NCBI GenBank assembly: GCA_019352875.1
Contig: JAAAFW010000015.1
Span: 614,465-678,464, forward strand
Source of the DNA: Pedobacter cryoconitis
GTDB lineage: Bacteria > Bacteroidota > Bacteroidia > Sphingobacteriales > Sphingobacteriaceae
Length of the DNA: 64,000 bases
Direction: 5' to 3'
Below the pieces are notes generated by a model, which saw nothing but the letters and a program-made list of their open reading frames with translations, was not told the origin of the DNA and searched no databases. Of this stretch, positions 9,620 to 18,022 are shown in pieces. Positions within the stretch are counted from its first letter, which is position 1; every line of letters begins with the position of its first letter. Made by a program: the position numbers and the translations under genes.

Positions 9620-10522
9620 CTAGTGTATTAGCGGTTTTTTTATTTGTGTTAGGATCATAATAGTGGTAATGATGCAAATGGTTCCCCATATCTCCATCTG
9701 ACCGAATGGGACGTCCAGCCATATGACTGCCATAAATGTTGCCGATAAAGGTTCTGCACAGGCGAGTAAGCTGCTTTTTTTAGCACCAATGAGCTGGATA
9801 GAGCTTAGGTACATATAAAAAGGCACCAGACTTCCAAGAACCAATACAAATGCTGTATATGCGTAGGTTCGGGTGTCCCACGTTCCTTTCACTTCCCACA
9901 CGGGATAGACAAAAGTAAAAGCGAGTCCGCCGATAAACATAGCCCATCCGATAATGTTTAAAGAGGAATATTTTTTTAATAGCTGTACAGGCTGAATAGA
10001 ATAGTAAGCGAGTGCAACCGCAGATAGTAATCCCCAGAACAAAGCAGGCCTGGTAATCGTCAGCGTATGAATACTTCCATGAGTAACCAATAGAAACGTA
10101 CCACACAAAGCAAGTGCTATCGCTGCCAGTTCAAGACCCGAAGGTACTCTGCGTTCCTTTAGCGCATAGAAACAAGCTATCATCACTGGTCCTAGATATT
10201 GAAGTACTGTTGCTGTGGCAGCATTTGACTGGTTAATAGCCTCAAAATATGTGTATTGCACAGCCAGCATGCCAAGAATGCTAAAAAGTACCAGCTGAAT
10301 GGCATCGTTCCTGTTCTTCCATATTTTAAATAACTGATTATCTGCCTTACTGATAGATACAGACAGCAGGATAATACCCGAGAACAGGAGACGTAAAGTG
10401 ACAAGCCAGCCCGGATTTATGTCCCTGAATTCGAATAGGAACTGTCCGAATGTTCCGGAAACACCCCATAATGTAGCAGCGGTAAAAGCAAGCAGGTAAC
10501 CTTTTATTGACTCATTTTTCAT
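9620..10522 (-). CDS. EamA/DMT-family drug or metabolite exporter
   Basis: A 300-residue inner-membrane transporter with ten predicted helices in two EamA repeats. The first repeat begins AFTAATLWGVSGTFGQFLFE; the second contains ALFWGLLSAVALAYYSIQP. The frame stays open further upstream from a non-ATG codon, but the ATG at 10522 (MKNESIKGYLL) gives the normal family N-terminus. It is divergent from a MocR-type regulator 107 bp away. That arrangement is common for MocR/PdxR regulators and their target exporter genes, so this gene is probably controlled by that regulator. The substrate is unknown. Confidence 0.88.
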   Translation of the reverse strand: MKNESIKGYLLAFTAATLWGVSGTFGQFLFEFRDINPGWLVTLRLLFSGIILLSVSISKADNQLFKIWKNRNDAIQLVLFSILGMLAVQYTYFEAINQSNAATATVLQYLGPVMIACFYALKERRVPSGLELAAIALALCGTFLLVTHGSIHTLTITRPALFWGLLSAVALAYYSIQPVQLLKKYSSLNIIGWAMFIGGLAFTFVYPVWEVKGTWDTRTYAYTAFVLVLGSLVPFYMYLSSIQLIGAKKSSLLACAEPLSATFMAVIWLDVPFGQMEIWGTICIITTIMILTQIKKPLIH

Positions 10523-10629
10523 TTTATAATTTTGACAACTCTGAATAGCGTCAGCTGTAAAATTATCTTTAATTTGGTACCTGTAAAAGATCCATTTTGT
10601 GAATTTTAATAGAACCAATTACTGTAAAC

Positions 10630-12120
10630 ATGGCCAAATCAGCACCAGACATTTCTTTAACCTTCATTAGGTTGGAAAAGTCTTTAAAAAAGCCCTTATA
10701 TATCCAGCTCTATGAAGCTGTGAAAGAAGCCGTGCTAAGCGGGATGCTGAAACCGGGAGATCGTATGCCTGCGAGCAGAAATCTCTCTAAAGACTTCGGA
10801 ATTGCGAGAAATGCGGTCGTTAAAGCCTATGAACAGCTCATGCTTGAAGGTTATCTCGGTGGTAAAACAGGGGCTGGGACGTTTGTCTCCGTACTGATGG
10901 ATCAGCCGGAGTTTTTGCCACAACGAAATAAGATTACCAGAAATGATGTGACGCCGAATGCCGGCTTGTTTTCGCCATTGTCCAGTAACCGCTTTCAGAG
11001 TCCTTATATGGGGCATGACAGTTCATGTGAACAAAGAATACCTTTTCAAAACTCTTTCCCTGCTATTCATGAGTTTCCGTTTAAAACCTGGGCGAGAATA
11101 GCTGCAGAACTTTATCGTAACATTCATACGCTGCATTTAGGTTATGACCATGGTCAAGGCTATCTTCCCTTGAGAGAAGCGATTGCTTCTCAATTAAGAA
11201 TTAGTCGCTCGATTAATTGTGAGGCCGGGCAGATTGTGATTGTGAATGGCTCCAGGCAGGGAATCCATTTGATTTCAGAGATGTTTGTCAGGGCTAATGA
11301 CCAATGCTGGATAGAAGATCCCGGTTATACCGGGGCGTATGCTGCGTTTTCCAGAGCGGGCGCTGAAATTTGCCCTGTTCCGGTGACAGCACAAGGGATT
11401 GATCTGGATTATGCAGTCGCGAATTATCCGCATGCGAAGTTGGTCTATGTAACGCCGTCACATCAGTTTCCCTTAGGTATTACCATGCCTCTGCAGGAAA
11501 GACTGCGTTTGTTAAAGTATGCAGAAGAACACCAGATGGTAATTATTGAAGATGATTATGATAGTGATTTTCGATATAACGGCCGGCCAATTCCAGCTCT
11601 TAAAGGCCTGGATACCAAAGGACATGTGTATTATGTGGGTACCTTCAGCAAAAGTCTTTTTCCGGCCTTGAGAATTGGTTATATCGTACTTCCTTCTCCC
11701 GAGATTGCAGGCAGGTTTGCTTTGGCGAAGGCTATTACCGATCGTCAGAGCCCGGTAATAGATCAGGCGATTCTTACCGAATTTATAAGATCCGGACATT
11801 TTCAACGTCATTTACGCAAAATGAGCACGCTGTATAAGAAAGCACAGGATGAGCTGTGTGAATTACTGAGGTTACATCTTCAGGATCAGGTTGAGGTCTA
11901 TCCTGCAGATGCAGGAATGCATTTTGTAATTATGCTGAAAGATGTTTCTAAAACAGATTTTTTGCTACAAAAACGTGCTTCAGCAGGTCTCGTTCTAATG
12001 CCAATTGACAACTTATCCTTGAAATTTAAGATGCCTGGATATTTCCTGATAGGGTTTACTGGGTTTACCATAGAGGAACTGAAATCTGGAGTAATGATTT
12101 TAAAACGATTATTGGGTTGA
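10630..12120 (+). CDS. MocR/PdxR-type GntR regulator with aminotransferase domain
   Basis: A 496-residue fusion of a GntR winged helix (about residues 15-85; LYEAVKEAVLSGMLKPGDRMPASRNLSKDF) with a fold-type I aminotransferase-like domain (about 115-490). The PLP-binding Lys is Lys341 in GTFSKSLFPALRIGY, and the PLP-contacting Asp is in IIEDDYDSDFRY, so cofactor binding should be intact. Such proteins sense PLP or an amino compound and rarely act as transaminases. It is divergent from the EamA transporter, its probable target. No DNA site with clear symmetry was picked out in the 107-bp spacer. Confidence 0.92.
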   Translation: MAKSAPDISLTFIRLEKSLKKPLYIQLYEAVKEAVLSGMLKPGDRMPASRNLSKDFGIARNAVVKAYEQLMLEGYLGGKTGAGTFVSVLMDQPEFLPQRNKITRNDVTPNAGLFSPLSSNRFQSPYMGHDSSCEQRIPFQNSFPAIHEFPFKTWARIAAELYRNIHTLHLGYDHGQGYLPLREAIASQLRISRSINCEAGQIVIVNGSRQGIHLISEMFVRANDQCWIEDPGYTGAYAAFSRAGAEICPVPVTAQGIDLDYAVANYPHAKLVYVTPSHQFPLGITMPLQERLRLLKYAEEHQMVIIEDDYDSDFRYNGRPIPALKGLDTKGHVYYVGTFSKSLFPALRIGYIVLPSPEIAGRFALAKAITDRQSPVIDQAILTEFIRSGHFQRHLRKMSTLYKKAQDELCELLRLHLQDQVEVYPADAGMHFVIMLKDVSKTDFLLQKRASAGLVLMPIDNLSLKFKMPGYFLIGFTGFTIEELKSGVMILKRLLG

Positions 12121-12205
12121 AAATCAGTGTTTTGATATTTTATTTTATTTTTTGGAAACCGGAACGGGCATATCCCCCGTACATATGGCAAATATCAAAA
12201 CTAAA

Positions 12206-12784
12206 ATGAAAAAAATATTCTTATCCGCATTTGCTATAGCAGCTATCGCATTTGCTTCAACAACAGCAGTTAAAGCACAATCGAGCATGAAAATGTCTGC
12301 AGACACTAAAATGGTTGGTGGTGCTGAGATGTATCCTACCAAGGATATTATTGATAATGCTGTTAACTCTAAAGATCATACGACATTAGTTGCAGCTGTT
12401 AAAGCAGCGGGTTTGGTAGAAACCTTAAAAGGAGCAGGCCCGTTTACTGTATTTGCCCCGACTAATGCCGCGTTTGACAAATTGCCAAAAGGAACTGTAG
12501 CAACTCTGCTTAAACCTGAGAATAAAGCAGCATTGACTAAAATTTTGACGTATCATGTTGTTTCCGGAAAAATGGATAGCAAAGCAATTGCTGCTGCGAT
12601 TAAAGCCGGAAATGGTAAAGCTGAACTAACAACAGTTGAAGGTGGAAAATTATGGGCCTGGATGGATGGCAAAAAATTAGTGCTGAAAGACGAAAAAGGT
12701 GGCATGAGCACAGTAACTATCGCAGATGTAAACCAGAAAAATGGTGTTATCCATGTAGTTGACACAGTCTTGATGCCGAAATAG
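12206..12784 (+). CDS. Secreted fasciclin (FAS1) domain protein
   Basis: A 192-residue exported protein. The ATG at 12206 gives a clean signal peptide (MKKIFLSAFAIAAIAFAST to about residue 25, ending KAQ); a longer frame upstream lacks one. One FAS1 domain spans about residues 45-190, with the H1 box GPFTVFAPTNAAF and the H2 region NGVIHVVDTVLMP. FAS1 proteins act in adhesion or as periplasmic stress proteins; the role here is not known. It stands alone between the MocR gene and a terminator shared with the convergent YceI gene. Confidence 0.92.
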   Translation: MKKIFLSAFAIAAIAFASTTAVKAQSSMKMSADTKMVGGAEMYPTKDIIDNAVNSKDHTTLVAAVKAAGLVETLKGAGPFTVFAPTNAAFDKLPKGTVATLLKPENKAALTKILTYHVVSGKMDSKAIAAAIKAGNGKAELTTVEGGKLWAWMDGKKLVLKDEKGGMSTVTIADVNQKNGVIHVVDTVLMPK

Positions 12785-12807
12785 AGCACATCAGATTTAA
12801 ATAATTC

Positions 12808-12849
12808 AAAAAGGTCACCTCTGAAATATTTCGGAGGCGACCTTTTTTG
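12808..12849. terminator. Bidirectional terminator between fasciclin and YceI genes
   Basis: Long hairpin with arms of about 18 bp (AAAAAGGTCACCTCTGAAA and TTTCGGAGGCGACCTTTTTT, two mismatches) around a TATT loop. It is flanked by A and T runs and lies between convergent genes. Confidence 0.85.
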
Positions 12850-12866
12850 TAAATGTATAATTTAAA

Positions 12867-13526
12867 TTAAGGAGCCACAGCATTAAGGTTTACAGTAATA
12901 TCTACATTATCATAGATTGCTTTGTCCCCAAGGTTTTCGAAGAAGTTTTTGGAGGAATATTTAATATCAAATTTTGTCCGGTCGAAAACTATTTTAGCTA
13001 CGGCGTTTAATTTTTTGTCAGCGATACTAATTGTTGCTGGAAAACTTGAATCATTGGTGATCCCTTTGATGGTCAATTTGCCTTTAATGAGATACTGATT
13101 CCCGCTGTTTTTTTTAGCTGAAGTAATGACGAAACTGGCTTTAGGGAATTTAGCTGTGTTAAAAAACGATTCATTTTTAAGTGTATTAAGAATCTTCTCA
13201 TTTGATTTCGCATCCGTAACGTCATCACAACTGATTGTATTCATATCAATTTCGAAATTACCACCTTTTAACACACTATTCTCTACCAGCAGCTGGCCAC
13301 TGCTTAATTTGATTTGTCCGTCGTGGTCGCTGGTAGCCTTTTTGGACAGCCAGGTAACTTTACTCGTTGCATTATCTACTTTAAATATTGATTCTGCAGT
13401 GCCACTATATATATACGGTCGTATATCCTCTTGTTTTTCAATTTTGTTCTTTAATGCCGAAGGTGCAAATGAAGATAAGGATGCGAAAGCGGTGAATAAA
13501 GCCGCTGCTGAGAGTTTTGAGATCAT
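12867..13526 (-). CDS. YceI-family lipid-binding periplasmic protein
   Basis: A 219-residue exported protein with a signal peptide (about residues 1-22) and one YceI-like lipocalin-type domain. The family pattern is visible: VDNATSKVTWLSKKATSDHDG at the start, then FEIDMNTISCDD, KFPKASFVI and KLTIKGITND. YceI proteins bind polyisoprenoid chains in a beta-barrel pocket. The start at 13526 is set by the signal peptide. Its upstream region (13527-13700) is shared with the divergent OsmC gene and is AT-rich. Confidence 0.92.
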   Translation of the reverse strand: MISKLSAAALFTAFASLSSFAPSALKNKIEKQEDIRPYIYSGTAESIFKVDNATSKVTWLSKKATSDHDGQIKLSSGQLLVENSVLKGGNFEIDMNTISCDDVTDAKSNEKILNTLKNESFFNTAKFPKASFVITSAKKNSGNQYLIKGKLTIKGITNDSSFPATISIADKKLNAVAKIVFDRTKFDIKYSSKNFFENLGDKAIYDNVDITVNLNAVAP

Positions 13527-13687
13527 GGAATTAATTTATTTTTTCTTTATTTAGTTTAATTCTAATTAGCGTGCAAGATAAATGATCTGAATATAAGTTG
13601 TATATGATCATTAGAAATATAACCGGTTTTTCTAATTAGCCTGGAGAAGCAGTTCCAACCGTAGCTGATTAAAACAAAAGCTTTTGG

Positions 13688-13695
13688 TAATTTTG
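13688..13695 (+). promoter_or_regulatory. Putative -7 promoter box of the osmC-like gene
   Basis: TAATTTTG, a match to the Bacteroidota -7 consensus, ends five bases before the ATG at 13701. The start site would fall on or next to the initiation codon, suggesting a leaderless transcript. No convincing -33 element was seen. Confidence 0.45.
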
Positions 13696-13700
13696 TTCCT

Positions 13701-14186
13701 ATGAACAGAGAACATAACTACAAGCTTTCTTTAAAATGGAATGGAAACAGAGGTCAGGGAACATCTGATTATAAAGCTTACGGGCGGGAGTATTCGGTAG
13801 GTATTGAGGAAAAGGAGACCCTTATTGGCTCTGCAGATCCAACTTTCAGAGGAGATAAAACCAAATATAACCCCGAAGATATGCTCGTCACAGCGCTAAG
13901 TGCCTGCCATATGTTATCCTATCTGCATGTATGTACAGTAGGGGGAGTAGTGGTGGTAGATTATGTTGACAACGCGACCGGCCTGATGGTTACCAAATCC
14001 GATGGATCAGGTCATTTCGTTGAAGTTGTACTGAACCCTGTCGTAACAGTCGCCGACCCTTCCATGTTTGAAAGAGCAGTCGAATTTCATAAAAAAGCCA
14101 GTGAGTTATGTTTTATAGCGAATTCAGTTAATTTTCCGGTAAAGCATGTACCGATAATTAACGTAAACGCTGAGTCCGATATTTAA
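13701..14186 (+). CDS. OsmC/Ohr-family peroxiredoxin-like protein
   Basis: A 161-residue cytoplasmic protein with the two cysteines of the OsmC family: Cys69 in ALSACHMLSYLH and Cys137 in ELCFIANSV. These form the thiol pair that reduces organic hydroperoxides in studied members. The N-terminal beta-rich half (LKWNGNRGQGTSDYKAYGREY) fits the family. Single-gene unit with its own promoter box just upstream and a strong terminator downstream. Substrate class (OsmC or YhfA type) cannot be decided from sequence alone. Confidence 0.88.
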   Translation: MNREHNYKLSLKWNGNRGQGTSDYKAYGREYSVGIEEKETLIGSADPTFRGDKTKYNPEDMLVTALSACHMLSYLHVCTVGGVVVVDYVDNATGLMVTKSDGSGHFVEVVLNPVVTVADPSMFERAVEFHKKASELCFIANSVNFPVKHVPIINVNAESDI

Positions 14187-14210
14187 TCACAACGCTGATT
14201 TAATTATTTT

Positions 14211-14250
14211 AACAAAAGTCCCGGTTATGTATTTAGCCGGGACTTTTGTT
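14211..14250 (+). terminator. Intrinsic terminator after osmC-like gene
   Basis: Perfect 14-bp stem, AACAAAAGTCCCGG (14211-14224) and CCGGGACTTTTGTT (14237-14250), with a 12-base loop. T-rich sequence follows on the plus strand. Confidence 0.85.
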
Positions 14251-14377
14251 TGTATATCCTTCCTTTCCTCAGACAAGGAATATATCCGAAAAATACATAT
14301 CTTTATTTTTATAGAATAGACTAGCCTAGATCAATACTAGGCGGTGTAACTAATTAACCAGATATATTACCTCGTTC

Positions 14378-16141
14378 ATGAAAAAAGGGAAAGTTTTAAA
14401 GACAACGCTTCAGTGTTTTTTCGGGCTTTTATTTGCCCATTATACCGTTTCTGCGCAAAATGTTGCAGATACAAAATTTGACCTCTCTAAAGTTCCGTTT
14501 AGCAGATACGGATCATATATGTCTTTGTCGACCAGTGACCGGGACAGTAACGGGAAAGAAGAAATCCATTTATACGAATTATCAGGAAAAAATGTTTTTT
14601 CTTTTAATGGCGTTCTTAAAATTGAGCCCGCTAGAGGTCAGGAGGTTATTCCAGTAGATTATACAGCCACACCATTAATTGTAAATGGGAAGACAAAAGC
14701 TGGAACGATTAAGTTTTACTACGAAACCCCGGAGATATTACACATACTTAGTGACGGACCGACGATTATAATGTCCGGCAATCTCAATACAAATAATACG
14801 CTGCCCGTCCCTGGCTTTGACCGTACCTGGAAATTAAGAGACAACCGGTTTACAGTGACGATCAAATCCGGGCAGGGTAAGTTCAATGAATCCGGTCAAG
14901 CTGGTTTTTTTAGGATTGAACCGGTAGATGGTAAGCTGGATATTGTAATTGACCAGTACAACAGTGACTGGTTGCCAAGAACATACCGTAAATCTTTTCA
15001 GGAGAGTATTTCGGAGCTGACCGCTGAACTCCAAAAATGGGATGAAGAAACACCGTCTGTGCCTCCCGCTTACAGAAATGCGAGGAATCTCGCATCTTAT
15101 GTAAATTGGTCCAGCATGATAAAGCCACAAGGAAATATAACCCGATATGGTATGGTGATGTCTAAAAACTGGATGTATAATATCTGGAGCTGGGACAATT
15201 GTTTTAATGCAATTAGTTTGGGATATCATCAGCCTGATGCATCATGGGACCAGATTATGGTACTGTTTGACCATCAGGATAGTACAGGCGCGATTCCTGA
15301 TTATATCAATGCGCATCATATGGTCTGGGAATTTAGAAAACCACCGATACACGGTTGGACACTGTCTAAATTAATGAAGCAATATCAATTAAATGATACA
15401 CAGCTAAATGACATATATAAAAAGCTATCATTATGGACCAATTACTGGTTTGATTACCGCGATGGTAATCGTAACGGACTTCCTGAATATTATCATGGTA
15501 ATGACTCGGGTTGGGATAACAGCACGTCTTTTGATACCGGATTTCCAGCTGAGGGTGCAGATCTTGCGGCGCTATTAATCGAGCAGATGGATGTGCTTTC
15601 AGAGGTGGCGATGAAAATCCAAAAGCCGGATGAGGCTAAGAAATGGAAGCAACGAGCGGACGCAACACTTGGAAAGATGATTGCAGAACTTTGGAACGGA
15701 GAAAAATTTGTTTCCAGAAATGCAGTAACTGGACAGATTAACACCGAAAGTCAGAGCCTGATGAGTTATCTCCCGATTTTGTTAGGAGAGAGACTTCCCG
15801 AAAAAATCAGGAAGAAAATGATATCCGATTTAAAACGACCGGATTACCTGGTGACAACCTATGGATTGGCTACGGAGAACCCACAAAGTAAACTTTATGT
15901 TTCTGATGGATATTGGAGAGGGCCAATCTGGGCACCGACAACGTTAATGGTGGTTGACGGATTACAGCGCTCAAATGAAACGAAGTTTGCAAAAGAACTC
16001 GCTGTTAAGTTCAGTGATTTGTGTAACAAAAGCGGATTCGCGGAAAATTTCAATGCAATTACCGGGGAAGCGTTGAGAGATCCAGCTTATACCTGGACCT
16101 CAAGTGTATTTTTGATACTAGCGCATGATTATATTAAATAG
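14378..16141 (+). CDS. Secreted GH63/GH37-like (alpha/alpha)6-barrel glycosidase
   Basis: A 587-residue exported protein with signal peptide (to about residue 26, ending SAQ). An N-terminal beta-sandwich (about 30-210) is followed by an (alpha/alpha)6 barrel. Family marks are WSWDNCFNAIS, IPDYINAHHMVW and NDSGWDNS, where Asp380 matches the catalytic acid of GH63/mannosylglycerate-hydrolase-type enzymes. A Glu near residue 556 (FAENFNAITGE) is the likely base. Related enzymes are trehalase, mannosylglycerate hydrolase and processing glucosidase. The substrate is unknown; a short alpha-linked sugar is likely. No SusCD genes are nearby, so this is not part of a visible polysaccharide locus. Confidence 0.8.
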   Translation: MKKGKVLKTTLQCFFGLLFAHYTVSAQNVADTKFDLSKVPFSRYGSYMSLSTSDRDSNGKEEIHLYELSGKNVFSFNGVLKIEPARGQEVIPVDYTATPLIVNGKTKAGTIKFYYETPEILHILSDGPTIIMSGNLNTNNTLPVPGFDRTWKLRDNRFTVTIKSGQGKFNESGQAGFFRIEPVDGKLDIVIDQYNSDWLPRTYRKSFQESISELTAELQKWDEETPSVPPAYRNARNLASYVNWSSMIKPQGNITRYGMVMSKNWMYNIWSWDNCFNAISLGYHQPDASWDQIMVLFDHQDSTGAIPDYINAHHMVWEFRKPPIHGWTLSKLMKQYQLNDTQLNDIYKKLSLWTNYWFDYRDGNRNGLPEYYHGNDSGWDNSTSFDTGFPAEGADLAALLIEQMDVLSEVAMKIQKPDEAKKWKQRADATLGKMIAELWNGEKFVSRNAVTGQINTESQSLMSYLPILLGERLPEKIRKKMISDLKRPDYLVTTYGLATENPQSKLYVSDGYWRGPIWAPTTLMVVDGLQRSNETKFAKELAVKFSDLCNKSGFAENFNAITGEALRDPAYTWTSSVFLILAHDYIK

Positions 16142-16204
16142 GGGCTAAATCTGTCTTGAGATGCTATTTGATCCGATAGATATTTCTAATTACAGACCTC
16201 AAGG

Positions 16205-16327
16205 CTACTGAAATAATTTTTTAGCTACTTCATATCTTGGCAAACTAATTCTCAACTCTTCTGCTGATCCTAATACATCTTTACAATAAGATTTTAGCTC
16301 AGCAGGATTTGAATGACCTGTAAGTAT
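16205..16327 (-). pseudogene. C-terminal gene remnant, unrecognised
   Basis: On the minus strand about 40 codons are open, ending in TAG (16205-16207), with protein-like sequence containing TGHSNPAELKSYCKDVLGSAE and PRYEVAKKLFQ at the end. A stop codon lies immediately upstream in frame and there is no start, so this looks like the tail of a lost gene. I do not recognise the family. It lies back to back with the broken HxlR gene, suggesting decay of a former two-gene cassette. Confidence 0.4.
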
Positions 16328-16336
16328 TTATTTCAT

Positions 16337-16601
16337 GGAAGGCATAAATTTTGCGCTTTATTTGAACGGGATATCAGGTTTACTGAAATTCAAAAACTAA
16401 TTCCTGCTTATCACACCACGTATGCTTTCTAAAGAGCTTAAAGACCTTGAAATCAATAGTATTGTAAAACGCACTGTTATAGATTCTACACCAGTTTTAA
16501 TAAGATATAGCCTTACAGAGTCGGCAATGGGATTGAGTGATAAGATTTTGGGTTTGGTAGAGTGGGGTGTACAGCACCGGAAGGATTCAATCGAAAAATA
16601 G
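16337..16601 (+). pseudogene. Frameshifted HxlR-family regulator remnant
   Basis: The plus strand encodes the core of an HxlR winged-helix regulator in broken frames. One frame gives RFTEIQKLIPA and then stops. About two bases later another frame gives TPRMLSKELKDLEINSIV and continues ... VLIRYSLTESA ... LVEWGVQHRKDSIEK to a TAG at 16599-16601. Joined, these give the standard HxlR order (RF.E...IP.ITPRML...LK.LE). The N-terminal GGKW part is missing or in a third frame. At least one frameshift and loss of the start make this a pseudogene. Confidence 0.7.
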
Positions 16602-16603
16602 CA

Positions 16604-17326
16604 TCATTGCAAATTTATTCGCTCTGCCCATTTTAGTTCCTCATGGAGTTCTTGATTACAAAATTCAATGTGGATCACTCTGCGTTTATTATTGTTGGTG
16701 GTACGGCTGGAGCTATGCAATAGTAATGGTTTCATGATCATTATACCGCCTTTGCGAACCTCACATACATGCTCGCTCTCATTTGACCAGTCTATGTCGT
16801 CAGCTCTGTAGATACCTTTTAAATGGGAGCCGGGAATAACCTTTAACGCCACGTTATTTTCATTCGTATCGTCAAGATGAATACGGACCGTATATGTTTG
16901 CGCTAAGATAACCAGGGGTGGCTGGACCGAAAATTGATCTTGTTTTACTGTCCATTTGCTATAATTATCAATTTCTGCCTTTCTATTTACGGATATTGTC
17001 AAATCCTGGTGGTAGGAAACGAACCAGTTAGATTGCTCCGGCTTATCGAAATAAATAGATTTAACGATAAAGTAATCTGAGCCGAAAATACCATGGATCA
17101 GACGCTTAAATTCATCATTGAGAATTAGCTTACCTATTTCGGGTACTTCCTTTATAAATTGCCTGATTGCAAATAGGTCAGCAGATTTCCTGAATGTTTT
17201 TGCGGAAGTGTCAGCTTGATCAATCAGCTGGAGTATTTTTTCTACTTCACTAACTGAAAATATGTTATTAATGGTAACAAAGCCTTTTTCATCAATTTGT
17301 GTTCGGTAAATACTAGTGTCTGCCAT
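16604..17326 (-). CDS. Phytanoyl-CoA dioxygenase (PhyH) family protein
   Basis: A 240-residue Fe(II)/2-oxoglutarate-dependent oxygenase. The metal triad is visible as His106-x-Asp108 in SYHQDLTI and His204 in LLLHSSSRTT, with Arg208 placed to bind 2-oxoglutarate. VIPGSHLKGIY before the distal His is typical of PhyH proteins. Substrates in this family range from lipids to small secondary metabolites; none can be assigned. The stop codon lies next to the end of the broken HxlR gene. The upstream gap (17327-17547) holds tandem repeats with TTAGCATGCTAA cores that may be its operator. Confidence 0.85.
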   Translation of the reverse strand: MADTSIYRTQIDEKGFVTINNIFSVSEVEKILQLIDQADTSAKTFRKSADLFAIRQFIKEVPEIGKLILNDEFKRLIHGIFGSDYFIVKSIYFDKPEQSNWFVSYHQDLTISVNRKAEIDNYSKWTVKQDQFSVQPPLVILAQTYTVRIHLDDTNENNVALKVIPGSHLKGIYRADDIDWSNESEHVCEVRKGGIMIMKPLLLHSSSRTTNNNKRRVIHIEFCNQELHEELKWAERINLQ

Positions 17327-17430
17327 GCTAACGAATATACAGATAGATATAAATACTTCGCGTGTACTAAAAGCAGAAATCCTCCAATTAATTCCTCTAA
17401 CAAATCAATTTAGAATTCTTGCTTAGCATA

Positions 17431-17490
17431 TTCTATAGATGGAATTAGCATGCTAACTCGTTCTATAGATGGAAATTAGCAGGCTAATTC
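17431..17490. repeat. Two tandem ~30-bp repeats with palindromic cores
   Basis: Two adjacent copies begin TTCTATAGATGGAA at 17431 and at 17461. Each holds an inverted repeat: TTAGCATGCTAA in the first copy and ATTAGCAGGCTAAT in the second. They lie in the gap between the divergent PhyH and VOC genes. With only two copies these look like regulator binding sites rather than a CRISPR array. Confidence 0.55.
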
Positions 17491-17526
17491 AAAAAAAAAT
17501 ATGTTATTACAAACAAATCCCATAAC

Positions 17527-17546
17527 TTAGTAGTCGTAACTACTAA
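17527..17546. promoter_or_regulatory. Inverted repeat, putative operator of the VOC gene
   Basis: Perfect 8-bp arms TTAGTAGT and ACTACTAA around CGTA, ending seven bases before the VOC ATG at 17554. The position over the transcription or translation start fits a repressor site. Candidate regulators are the MarR protein encoded just downstream or an HxlR protein; the half-site resembles the repeats upstream of the intact HxlR gene. Confidence 0.5.
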
Positions 17547-17553
17547 ATTGAAT

Positions 17554-17928
17554 ATGATGGCAAATCCAACACAACTTAGCTTTGTTTCACTCCAGGTAAG
17601 TGATCTCGAAGTATCCGGTAAATTTTATACTGAAATTTTAAATTTTAAGCCGATTTTAAAATCGCCGCCCGACGCCATAGTATTCGAGCAAAAAAATGGG
17701 GCATCCTTCGCTATTAGAAAACCTATGATTGAGCTTTCCAAAGCAAATCTACTCGGTTGGGGAGTGGCAGTATGGTTTGGAGTAGGGGATCTTGATGTAT
17801 TTCTTGAGGAAAATGGAGAAAAAATAACTATAGTCAAGGATATCCATAAAACCCCATTTGGAAGAATCCTGGTTATATCCGATCCTGACGGTTATTCAAT
17901 TACTTTACAGGAAACAAAGCAAGATTGA
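17554..17928 (+). CDS. VOC-family (glyoxalase/bleomycin resistance-like) protein
   Basis: A 124-residue single VOC domain protein. The betaalphabetabetabeta pattern is visible: LSFVSLQVSDLEVSGKFYTE, then the strand with AIVFEQKNGASFAIR, and the second module ending PFGRILVISDPDGYSITLQE. A TTG at 17548 and ATGs at 17554 and 17557 are possible starts; 17554 was chosen. Such small VOC proteins bind metals or drugs, or act as isomerases or dioxygenases; the specific role is unknown. The MarR gene 94 bp downstream on the same strand probably belongs to the same regulatory unit. Confidence 0.82.
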   Translation: MMANPTQLSFVSLQVSDLEVSGKFYTEILNFKPILKSPPDAIVFEQKNGASFAIRKPMIELSKANLLGWGVAVWFGVGDLDVFLEENGEKITIVKDIHKTPFGRILVISDPDGYSITLQETKQD

Positions 17929-17956
17929 AAACAATAAAATCATGGTGTGGCTACAT

Positions 17957-17970
17957 TGCGTGACCACGCA
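17957..17970. promoter_or_regulatory. Short inverted repeat upstream of the MarR gene
   Basis: TGCGTG-AC-CACGCA, 6-bp arms with a 2-base spacer, in the gap between the VOC and MarR genes. It could be an operator or a weak hairpin at the end of the VOC transcript. No T run follows. Confidence 0.3.
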
Positions 17971-18022
17971 GGGATTTAGAGTCAAGGCTAAGATCTGATT
18001 AAATCACATATGTATAAATAAA

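Noticed and set aside
17431..17490. Tandem 30-bp repeats as a CRISPR array
   Set aside because: Only two adjacent copies with no spacers between them and no cas genes in the window; they look like operators.
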